Part shown: piece after piece, positions 27,601 to 39,700 of the stretch
How the letters are laid out: every line of letters begins with the position of its first letter
Numbering within the stretch: the first letter of the stretch is position 1
Assembly (NCBI GenBank): GCA_964023275.1
Contig: OZ029918.1
Span: forward strand, 15,803,361-15,867,360
Length of the DNA: 64,000 bases
DNA from: Norana najaformis
Lineage: Eukaryota; Annelida; Clitellata; Crassiclitellata; Hormogastridae
Direction: 5' to 3'
Position numbers and translations under genes: made by a program
The notes under the pieces: model-generated
The model's input: only the letters and a program-made list of their open reading frames with translations
Databases searched by the model: none
What the model was told of the DNA's origin: nothing

Positions 27601-30600
27601 TTCTGCTGTTTTTAGTTTCTGACTTTTTCCTTTCGTATAAAATGGGTACGCAGGGCGATTGGAATTGAGCAAGATGAGACGTTACAACAAACAGTGCTAA
27701 AATCAAAGCTGAGGTTCTTTGGACATGTTATGAGATCAGATGGATTGGAAAAAGAAATGATGCTGGCTTGTGGAGAGGGAAAGAGAAAACAAGGGAGACC
27801 AAGGAAAAAATGGATGGACAAGATACACGAAGCAACTGGAATGAACTTGGCACAACTAAGGGACGCGACACTGGAAAGAAAGAAATGGAGAAGATTGATC
27901 ATGACGGTCGCTAGAGCTCAAAGAGCTGACAGCACAAGGTGACATAAAATCTTTGATTCTTCTGAAATGAATAACTTCTTTGTGTTGTGCGTCTTGTTCC
28001 ACTAAACATTGTATTGCCATGTCTATATCACTGAGAGCTTTTGTGGGTGATATTTTTACAGTATCAGCTACAGTGTCATCATTTAAGCTCTTGGCTCATT
28101 CTTGCCATCTTATTTAGCTGTAAAACCCAACAGCATTCATTTCTTCTCAGACAAAAATTCAGAAACACGACAGTCTTCATCCAAGTCCAGTCAATCACTT
28201 ACTTCTTCTGGTGATGTAATAATAATAATAATAATAACAGTGTATATAGCGCCGTAGCACAGCCGAGGCCGAAGAAAAGGGCGCTGTACATGGGTTAACA
28301 AAAATCAACTACAGTCATAAGATATCCTAAAACGATGTGTCTTGAGTCGTGACTTGAATGTGTCCAGGGATGGGGCATTCGTCACAATGTCAAGAAGACT
28401 GTTCCATGCAGTGAGTCCGGCGACAGTGAAGGAACGTTCGCCAAACTTCGTGGAAGACCGCAGGACATGCAGTTGATTCCTCGATGAGGACCGTAGCCGA
28501 TATGTGTTCTGGTTGTCGGCTGTTCGAATAAAGAAGTCGGATATATAGTCTGGCAGAAGACCATTAAGAGCCTCGAATGTAATTAGGCACAGTTTGTAGG
28601 TGATCCGCTGAGGAACGTGCAACCAGTGCAGGTTGTCGCGCAGCAGATCAGTGACATGACTGAATGGTGTCCGACCAAAGATGAGGCAAGCAGCAGAGTT
28701 TAACACTAACTGTATCCGCTCTAGCTGACAAGTCGGCAGACCTTCCAGCAGGCTATTGCAGTAGTCAACACTGGACACTATGAAGCTGTTGACCAAAGCG
28801 ACAGCGGTTGAGGTGGGAATGAATCTGCGGATCGATTTAATGCAACGCAGCTGATAGAAGCAACCTCGTACAAGTTGATTCACATGGGCCGACATGGTCA
28901 AGCAGCTGTCAAAGTGGACCCCAAGGTTGCGAATGGTGTATCCAAACTGAAATCCTTCATGAGCTCCTAAAGAAACTCGGTCTTTTCTGTAGATTGTATG
29001 CTTGTCTGTCGAAGGTCTTCTTCCAAAAGTCTTCAACGTTGGGCTCTGAATCTAAAGCAGTTGAGGATTCCGTGCCTGCGCTTTTGTCTAAAGGATATGC
29101 ATCCACAAGGACCTTCATCCAGCAATTTTCAACTTCTTGCGGTTTCACTCCATCCTAAGCTTTTTGACTGAATAAGACTTCTTTGATGTTTGTTTCAGAA
29201 ATTCCAGAAGATATGCAAGACATCATTTCCAAAATCAGCCCCTACCATTAGTTTGTTTAAAATTTTGAATGATTCCTTGACCTAATGAGGTAGTGTTCAT
29301 CAGCAGGAATAGGACTTGAATATCCCCATCCCTTGACACTTTTTTGAATATGCTGGAGGATGGACAGGACAAATGTCAAGTCACAAAAGAGCTTTGGCTT
29401 TTAGTTTCTCTTTTGTAGATGCTTATAAACAGCTGGGATGAAATTATTATGGAATCAGTCAATAAAAACATCGCTAGTCATTCACATGTTTTGCTATGAG
29501 CATAAATTACAGGCACTTTGGCTCTGTTCAAGAGATTAAAACAGTGAGGACTGTGAAACCAACCAACAAGAAGAGGTGGAAGTTTAAGGTTGCCCTTCCT
29601 GTTTATACAAAGAAGAACAGTTTCTTGATCTTTCAATTTTTTAAAACCAGCTGTTCTCTGACTTTCATAAATGACTGCTAACATTTTATCTGGCAATAGT
29701 TTTGTGAATAAAACTGTTTTATCAAAGTTATCAATTTGTTCCTCATGGTAATTTTCATTTTCTAAAATAGTTTTTAACTCAGCAGGAATTGCGTTTGCAG
29801 CTTTTTCTTCAGCAGATTGACCTTCACCAGAAATTGTTACTTGGGATATGCTATGGCACCTTTTAAACCAACATTTTAAACCTTTGGCTGGCTTGGAATG
29901 ACTCGTCCTTGGCTAGACATCCAAATTTTCTCATTTGTCCTGAAGAATTGGGGAGCTTATCAGGTTTCCCTTTGCCTCTGGTTAGCAAACCATGTGTGCA
30001 TGGCTTTGTATATTTCCAGTTTATTGGACACATATGATCTCTGAAATTTTGACCTGAGTTTCTCCACAGTGTAAGTGATCTGTAGCAGCTAATTTTTCTT
30101 GCACACAGTAGGATTGTTGATGTTTGCCATCTGCCATTTCTAATATTAAGCCTATGTTAAGATTCTAGAATTTCAAAATATTATATAATCTAGAAAATAA
30201 TGAGATCACAAAAGAGTGAATGCGTCTCAGCAGTGTCGGTGATCAAAAGAAAGAGGAAAAAGAAAAGGAAAAGCCTGTACCGGAAATTCTCACAAGAACT
30301 GACCATTCATATGTAAATGAGGAAGCCTAACATACGAGATATTGTTATTATCGATCACTAGCCACTCCATGTACCATGCATTAGCAATTTCAATACGCCT
30401 GACACCCCTTCTAATCTCTCTCTCCTCTCCAACCCCAAACACCCCCCCCCCCCATAGCTGCCACGCTGCCTCTCCGTCTGACTTTCGGATCTTGACCTGG
30501 AACCCAACCAATTTGCCTATCGACATTATTTTGACTAAGCGCCTGTGAATAAGCTAGTCCCAGCAATGTGGCTTTCTTTGGGAGCAGTAGAAATCTCGGA

Positions 30601-30669
30601 ATTACGATTATGATTACCATGTGCAATGCGAATGCATGCATTACTGGGAAGCATGTTACCAGGCTTTTA

Positions 30670-30712
<43 letters not shown>

Positions 30713-33700
30713 GCACATAAATATGTCCACAAATGCATACACGTACATGAACCACTGAAAGCATGGCAGTACAAATACAGTGCAGACCCATTAACCCAAT
30801 ACAGACGAGCAGGTAGTGATTGGTAGTGTAGGTGTCACGACGAGATGGTAGTAATTGGTAGTGGGCATGTACTATTATCTAGACCACTCTCAGCCTATCG
30901 CAGACGTTATATTTTTGAAACCTTACATCAATTAGGCCAAGATATTATAATTAAGTACAGAAATAAGTGGAAGATATTTTTAGAATTCGGTTATAAACAT
31001 AAAAATCGACCAATCAAATCGGACATTTAAATCACGAATTTAAATAACCCAAAATGGCGGCGTGTTGTTGTTGTGACCTTACTGACGACGAAATTCGGCA
31101 AATTCTTGATGAATTTGCATCAGATGATGACAGTTTTGACTCATCTGACAATAAAAACCTGTCTTTTGCTACCAGTGAAGAAGATAAAGTGGTTTTGGCT
31201 AAAGAACATTCGGACATCGACTCCGAATTAGACGGCTACGCTTACACGCTAGCGGACCGTCAAACTGGGTCAGGCGGATGACTTGGGCGAGATAGACAGG
31301 ACTGAAGAAGTAGGAGATTTTCCAATTTGACCCCTAACTGTTCCATTTACAAGCGTCTGTGGCGGACCAGCCCCTGATGCACCATTTTTGAAATTTTTCT
31401 AACTGCTTTTGGATAAGCTTTTTTGATGTGCTAGTTGAACAGACCGGGCCTGCACGGTGAGCAGAGTAGGTCAGATGCACAGAAGGCAGGTAAACTCCAC
31501 AGAATAAAATGGAAACCTACTTCTCCTCTAGCATCTTATGTTTTAGAGAACAAGATCAAGAATCCCAAAGGCTGCCCCAAGAAGGCTCAGTATGAATGTG
31601 AAGCATGTAAAGTTGCTTTGTGCAAAGTTTTATGCTTCTACATTTACAACGAGCAAAATCAGATAGTGGTTCTGTGGAGTGTAAGGAAGGTAAGCAATAT
31701 AGCACATCGATAAACTGTTAAAATGTCCATTCTAAATTGTCGCCTTAGAACTGTTCAGTCCAGTCTATTGAGAAAGAGGAGTCGATTCAGGAGGCTTCAT
31801 CCATCTTCAAGGTGACCATCCAGTGCACTCAGGCATTCATAAAAATGGCCCTTTTGAGAGCTACCAAATATTTGTAAAGGAAACAAACGTCAGTGTGTTT
31901 GCCTCTGTGTGTGCCTGGCTTGTTGTAATGTTGCTGTTGTTGTCCTGTTGGTGTGCATGCTGCAGTGTTTTTGATGTCGTGGTTGTATTACTATGTATGT
32001 GTTTGGGAGGTGATGGGGTGAGTAGGCAACTTTGAGTGCCCCAAAATTTTTCTATCAAAAACTGGACAGAAGGATTGAAAGAGTAGATAAAAAGCTAAGA
32101 AATGATGTTAACCTCAAGTCTGTATGCCAAAAATTACCAAGATCTGATAAGTTAAAAATTTCTTACTTTTTAGGCATTTCTTGTTACTCCTTTGGTACGA
32201 CTACTGTCTGCATACTAAAAATATTATATCTCCTTCATTTATGAAAATATTTTCAAACTTTATGGAGGTTTTGTCTGATATTAATTGCTGCACAGTTCAT
32301 GTGCTGACACTACATGAGTTGTCACTGAAAATGTTTTCTATAGGGGTTTGAACATGAAAAATGTTTTCAAATGGGGTGGGTACAGTTTGGGGCAACTATG
32401 GGTACCTCCAAATTTTTCTGTCAAAAACTGGAAAGATAGTTTGAAAGAGGAAATAAAATGCTAAAGAATGATATTAACCTCAAGTCTGTGTGTCAAAGAA
32501 TGACCAAGATCTGATAAGTTAGACATTTCTTACTTTTCAGGTGTTTTCTTATATTTCCTTCCAATTGTACGACTTCATCTTACATACTAAAAATACTGTA
32601 TCTCCTTCATTTATGAAAATATTTTCAAAATTCTTGTGAGGTTTTGTCTGGTATTGATTTCTGCACGATTTTTGTGCTGACACTACATATGTTGTCACTG
32701 AAAATGTTTTTCCATAGGAGCCTGAACATGAAAACAGTTTTAAATATGGGGTGGGGTACCGTTTGGGGCAACTTTTGGTACCCCAAAATTTTTTGTATTA
32801 AAAATTAGACGGATGGATGGGAAGAGGAGATAAAATGCTAAAGATTGATGGTAACCTCATGTCTGTAGGTCAAGAACTGACTGAGATACAACAGGTTGAA
32901 AACTATTTAATTAATAGGCGTTTTCCGGTAAAAATCGCTCGTCGTCAGGGCCTAGGCGGAAAAATTTCTCTCGTCAGTTAAGGGTTAACAAGCCGCTGTT
33001 GAGAGTCAAATTCACAGCAACTTCATGTTAGTGGACTGAGGGTTAATTTTAGACCTTGGAAAAAGCATGATGCATATTATGGTGCAACACAGTCACAAAT
33101 ATGGACCCCATCATCTTATTTGAGGACAGACTTCTAATGCAGTTTGCTGCAGACTTTTAGTGAGTTGGTGAGCAAATATGAAACGCTACACAGCAAGTTG
33201 CTGTTCTGCGTGTTAAACCATCTCACTTGCTAAATAGGCAGCATGAGAGGCACAGCACAACCATGTGTTTAGCAAATTTGCGTGCAAATGTGTTGTGTGT
33301 AAATGGGACTGCACTGTATAAGTGAAACACCTCATCAGTATTCGCAATCAGAAAAAGGAAATGTGTACAGCACATCATTGCACGTACAAGTACTGCTGTC
33401 TGCCACACAAATGAGTCAGCTAATTGTAGTGCAGTCTGTGTACCGTGCATTAATGACTTCCATTTGTTAATTTGGTATTGTTGGGAGTCATGATGTTGCC
33501 ACATCTTAGACAAATTAGTGTATTAATGGAGCGCATGTAAACGGAATTTTACTGTACTTACATACATCTGATCGAGTCAGCACTTGTCTCATTGGTGGGA
33601 CACTTGCCTTAATACAGATTGTACAAGTTTGGACCCCTGAGGTGAGGGCCCCTTCTGAGAAGATCTGTAAGAGAAAAGATTGATGCCACATCATCAGACA

Positions 33701-36700
33701 ATGGCACCATGGAAATAAAAGGAAACAATTAAGCAAGAATTGAGGAAAGAGTTTAGTGACGCAACTTACTTGCATTTGATTGAGTAAGGTGGAAGGATGT
33801 AAGGAAATACTTTGTCGGAAATCTGCTTGAGGTAGTCGAGCTCCGATCGACGGTTGCGCACAGCACAGTGCAAATTGCTTCCATACAAGTCAAGCACCGA
33901 CTGCTCAACGTCTGTCACAGCGACACCTGTTACAATAAGTCTTTACGTAAGAAAAAATAAACCTCATTTATTGCAGCTGTCTTTAGGCACCAGCAGCACT
34001 GACAACTGACTAATTATGGCACATCAGAAGTAGCTACTTAACGACAATGCTTTAAAAAACTGTCATTTTTACAAGTAGTCAATTCTCAATAGAACTCACA
34101 ACCTTTAACACTCTTTAACAAATGATTATTACAGATTTATGTACACAGTAATTAACAAACATTGTAATTAATTAACTGTGGTCATCTATTACCTACTATG
34201 AATTGCATAAAATGTGGTTGGTTGGTTACTGGAATTTAACTGCCTCATAGGCCTTTGATATCAGTCATATATTATCCTGATCTTACCTTATATATGACCT
34301 ACTTAATTTGCATAAACAAGTTAGTCACTTACTGTTCTGCACAGATAAGAATGTTAACTACTTAGGTGCAGTTATGTAAAATATTCATCTCAAAGGTACT
34401 TGTAAAATTATTACACATGTCAAAGGGGCAACATTTGTTATCTGTGAAATCATTCTGACTATAATAATTATTCTGGACAGCGTATTTTTGAAGCTTTAGT
34501 CCTAGACTTTGCAACAAGCTTTCTTGTTGTCATGAGAACATCCATAAGTAAGTCACAAGTAACCTACTACCAAATACGTATAAATACTGTAATTGATGAT
34601 TGTAAGACACCCATCAGGAAGCAGAGGCCCACCAATGACAGGCTCCTGCACACCCTCACTGCGTAACAAATGGGAAGTAAAGAAGAGAAAGGAAGGAGGA
34701 GGGGAAAAGGCTGACAGGGAGAAGACAGGAGAGAGACAGAGATAGACAGACAGACAGAAGAGCTGAATAGGAACCAGAAGAAACTTCAGATAGACTATTC
34801 CAGATGGCAGGGGCAGAGGTGCTGATTCCATGGCAGAAGAATTCAGACCAAAGTCTATTACGTCATGAACAAATAAACAGTTTTGTGTAGCTGATTGCAA
34901 ATATCTGGATGGTTGGTAGTGCCCCTGAAAGGAAGACGACAGGTAAGCAAGTAACAACGTAACACAAACATGATATCAGAGCATATTGTTGACCTTTCCT
35001 AGTCACTTGTAGACAGAAGTGTAGATGTCTAAGTGCCAAGTTTAGTACCCGGCCCGTCACCAACGTTGGAATGTCAACCTAAAAAATCAAACCTTATACA
35101 AATTAAGTTGAATAAAAAGCTACTTTTGCACACCTTATCCCCTCCTCCAATCTTGTGCATGTATGTGTTGTCTGCATGTACATATTCATTTCATGGCTCC
35201 TCATATCATTTGCAGCACACGGCAACCATAATAAAAACATGCATTCACACCAGCATATAAATATACCAAAATATACTGCGTATTACAGTATATAAATATA
35301 CTGTAATACACAGGGAGCTTGGGCTGACGGATACAGTAGTAGACAGGGTCAGGAAAAAAGGCTCTCTTGGTTCGGGCATGTATCAAGAATGGACGACAGG
35401 AGACTTCCGGCTATGGCAATGTATAGTTATGTGGAAGGTACAATACAAGAAGCCGTGGAAGACAACCAAAAACTTGGATGGATAACATAAGGGAGGATCT
35501 GAAGGCGTGGAACATGGATATGAGAGAAGTGGTGGACAAAACCAGAGACAGAAGTGCCTGGAGACGACAAGTTGAGGCCTCATCGTTGGCCCGTTGGCCT
35601 GACGGAAGAGAATAAAAGAAAAGAAAAAGATAAATATAAATACATACAGTATATATATAAATATAAGTATATATATATATATATATATCCATGCAACAAG
35701 TTCTTTCCCATTCTTTTGATAGGCTAGACAGGGTTACCCATATTTTAGGTTTACAAGGATTTGCTAGCTTTTCTAAGTCCTATGTCTCCACGCTTCCATA
35801 GTCCAAACGTAACAAAACTTTCTCATATTGGTAACATGGCTCAACAACAAATTGCCAGCATTGCTCTAAAGCATTGTGATTAAAACCTCAAAGCAGTTGT
35901 GAAACTTGGACAACAGTGTTCTACCTTTTCCAGTCGTCTCAACAGCACAGACACAATGAACCGGAGGCTTGTTCGAATTTCATCTATGAAAGCTTCATCT
36001 TCACTAAGATCCCTAAAACAGAATTAAAAGCCAAGTATGCAGCAATTCAAACAAATTTCATGATCTTTTCTTAATGAAATGATCTGAAAACAGAAAGTCA
36101 CATCAAAAGCAAACTGTTTTAAGACAAAGTTAGTTTTTTTAAATGACAATGTGGCTGGGAGAGAGGTTGTCCAAGTGCTTCATGGTCACAAATCATAAAA
36201 TCTGTAACAGCTGTATCATACGCATCACCGCACCTTCTTGTCATGGGCCTTTCTCCATGAACTATGCAGCCCTAAATTGTGTCATTGTAAATCGTCTTCA
36301 GTTGTTCTGGTCCAAATTTTAGAAGATTGGTCATGCAGATGTATCTAACGAGGCACTTGCATGGCACCTTTCAAGAACCTCTCATAAGCACAGAACACCT
36401 GGCTAACTCACAACTTATGGCAAAAGATGCCTTGCAATTCAACATCTGGGAATCAGTGCTATTACCATAACTGAGTCGTCGCCGACCTTAGGCAAGTTGT
36501 TGCATGCACAATTGTCTTGGCCTGCAATCCACTTAATTTGGTACAGTATCTAGCAGGACACAAATTACAAGTCCTGCAATGCACTGGCTGGGAATTAACC
36601 ACTGATTCCAAGTCAGTGTGACACAAGGCCAAGAATAAGAAGCAGATAACAGGTAAAACATTGTCATGAACATTGGCCAAGTACAGCTGAAATGTAAAGT

Positions 36701-39700
36701 ACTGTATTAAAGAATGGGTATCAAGAACACTTTTTTCCAAATAAAATCTGCTCAAAGTCTGGGTGCACAGTGTACATAGAAAAAGAGTTCTTAGATGTTT
36801 TCGGCAAACACCGATCATGTGGCACTAATGAAAACAACATGTCGATGGCTTAAGTAATAAATATCAACATTAGCAGCACTATTAATGTCATACAATAAAA
36901 TGAAACAAGCAGTCAATTCTTTGAATAGTAATGACATTAAAATTTCGCTTTAAATATATGGTACAAGACATACATGCAATCATGGAAGACAGAGGCCTCT
37001 AACGTGGTGCAGCGAATTCGACTTTGGCAGCCATTTAGTCACAAATTACTAGCTACTTGTGATGGCAAAAACAAAAAGCATAATAAATTTCCTTGTCCGA
37101 GAATGAGTCGAGGGATTTCGACAGGTCCTAAGCACTCTTTGATGCCAAAAACTTTTGTCAACTATGACAGCCGCCATTTTAAAAAAGAATTATGCTCAGA
37201 CTAGTTCACTTACTCCTGCTTAAGGGGCTGACTAGGGCTACTCCAGATGTAGTGTGCTAAGACCATGTCGTGCATACTGAACTAATTCGCTAGTCGGCGT
37301 AAGCGGAACTTAGTCTGGGACCAGCAGTTACACCCTGCGCATTATACATAGGTACTAAGATTTTTACACTAGAATAAATTTTGCAACTCGGGGTGCACAT
37401 CATGCATAAGTGCGCATTATACCCGAGATAATATGGTAAAGCACTGTGAGAGATTAATAGATGTGAAAGTCAAGAAGTCAGTGGGATCGGCACACATTAT
37501 TAATTAATAACTTCTATCGCGCCGGTACCTAATGCACAAGACACCAACTGATGGCAAACCAAAACCAAGCCAAGATCAGGTCTATGCCCAGAAGATCAAT
37601 TCACCCAGACAAAAAGATAGCCTATGATGGGCAGGCAGTTTGAAAAAGGCAAGTCCTAAGTTGAGAACAAAATGACGGAAGCAACCGGGTAGAATGACCA
37701 GATGCAGAGAGACCATTCCAACATCTAGGTCCAGCAACCAAATAAGCCTGTTCTTCAAGAACAGTTTTAGCCTTAGCTATCACCAGAGAAAGGCAATCAG
37801 ACGACTTGGTTGATCAATGATAAGTCTGTGAAATGATGACTGATTTCAGAGTTTTATAACTATAAGCCACAATTTGAACAGGAAGCCAGTACAGAAATTA
37901 TGAAGCCAGTACAGAAATTATGTGCTCATATTTTGACATGTCAGTTATAGCTCTAGCCAATGAGTTCCAAACTCCTTGGAGTTTATGCATGTTTGACTTT
38001 GTGAATAACATAAGATGTGAGTTACAGTAATCGAGGCGACTATAGACCTATACATTTGTCACAGATAACCTTGAAGACATGGGGACATAATGCCTAATTC
38101 TGCATATGTCATGAATATACAGGTATGACACCTTACAAATACCATTAACATAGTTGCAGAAGGAGCCAGTGCAGAGGTTTAAATTTAAGTACAGGGATTA
38201 TATGCCATACTCTGAATATGTTAAGACCAAAATTGATAATTTAACTGCTGAAAAGATCAAAATTTATGTTAAAATGTGACAAAAAAATTTAAATCAACAT
38301 ATCCTGTAAACTGCCTTCCTGCACTCCAATGTGGGCCCAGAAAAAAGATATGACTTAGAGACAAATTAGTTAAAGCAACTGGACACATGTGACATCAACT
38401 GTCAGTCATCATAAGCATCAGACACCAAAGATCCTGGAAAACCTAGAATGAGGATTTGATAAAAGTTACCTAAGTTATCTAAGATTTAATGAGTTTGATT
38501 GCTTTCACCATTTGACTCATCCACTTCAAATGTTTGCTTACCTGTACCATGTGAAAATAAACTCTTTCAGGACTAGATTAAAGAACTACAAGACAAAAAT
38601 ATAACTTCATTTAGCGATCATACAAAAAAATCTAAGGCTGGCTGAAATTAAAAATTAATAAATCATACCAAATGCCACAGGACACTGCAAACCATAAAAG
38701 TCTGACAGGTAGCACTCAAAATGACAACATTAAAGCACTAAAAAGGGCACAAAACAAATTTAGGTCACTTTCTGCATGTGGTAGGCATTAATTCATGGCT
38801 TCAAGGACTTGTACATTATTAACATTTTTAACCCAAGGTAGAAATGAATCTTGAGGAATACAAAATTGGAGATTGTAGTTAACATCCGGAAAAGGATAAA
38901 CTTTTTGGCAGAGCAAAAGCATTGCATAAGGCAATGGCATTGAAGCATTGGACTATGATATCTGTGCTGAAGAAGGTCATTACCTTTAGCATGATCTGCA
39001 GGAAATTTCGGAGAGATGAATGGTTTAAGGTAAATACTGTCATCATTGGTAATTAGTTTCTTTTCCAACGCCAAATAAATGAAAGAGACTGCACCCAAAC
39101 TTTTCTGTTTAAGACTAAGTCCATTATTATTATCTTCTTCTTATTATTATTATAATTATTATCATTATTATTACCATATGCTACACGGTACTGCAAATTA
39201 GTGATAAAGCACAGAAAGTTTTTTCACCAGATCTATGAATATGAAACCCCTGTATTGATTGTCTTGAAAATTAACAGAAATTATTATTTTGCCAAAACTT
39301 CTGCCCATAAAATTTGGAAGGAACTGGATTATCACTGGCACTCCAACCTACACCAAATATATACCACTCTTTGTGCCATTTTTTTTAAAGTTAGTATGAT
39401 ACACCTTTGGCCCACCTACAGCCCAGACACCAAGGCCAATTTTTATGCACTGTTGCTATTTCTGCATTATTCTTTTCACTGTCTACAGTTCTGAAGCAGT
39501 TTCAAAACGTTTGCACAAAAACAATCCAGGGGCCGTATGCACGACGCAGGAGTAAGCTATTCGCCGAATAGCGCCTCCTCGTCGAATAACTGTTCACCGA
39601 GTAGCCGCCGACGATAAACGGTATGCACGACGCAGGAGTAGAGAGCCGAATAGCTACTCGCTGCATCCAGCGAGCGACGGAATATTTCTCACGCAGGGTT

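Larger units (their letters stand above)
26574..30672 (-). mobile_element. Inner Tigger-like element carrying a transposase relic
   Basis: TA|CACTAAAAGCTCGGTAACA at the left pairs with TGTTACCAGGCTTTTACTG|TA at the right. The right TA target has expanded into a (TA)n microsatellite. The transposase relic reads leftwards, split by a LINE, and other LINE tails sit at 26640-27180, 27694-27960 and 30350-30620. Confidence 0.6.
30795..32984 (+). mobile_element. Second piggyBac element, internally deleted, TTAA-flanked
   Basis: TTAA (30791-30794) precedes CCCAATACAGACGAGC. At the other end the minus strand reads TTAA CCCTTAACTGACGAGAG (TTAA at 32985-32988). Between the ends lie only the first and last parts of a transposase and a large tandem repeat. 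Confidence 0.8.
25824..33554 (-). mobile_element. Outer pogo/Tigger-like element split by nested insertions
   Basis: The left end GGTAAAAGTCCGGTAACATG and the following about 740 bp align with the left of 11459-12735. The right about 210 bp ending GGAATTTTACTG|TA aligns with that element's right. Everything between about 26574 and 33300 that is absent from the shorter copy can be explained by nested insertions: a second Tigger element, several LINE fragments and a piggyBac. The strand is arbitrary. Some separate pieces could be independent insertions. Confidence 0.55.
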
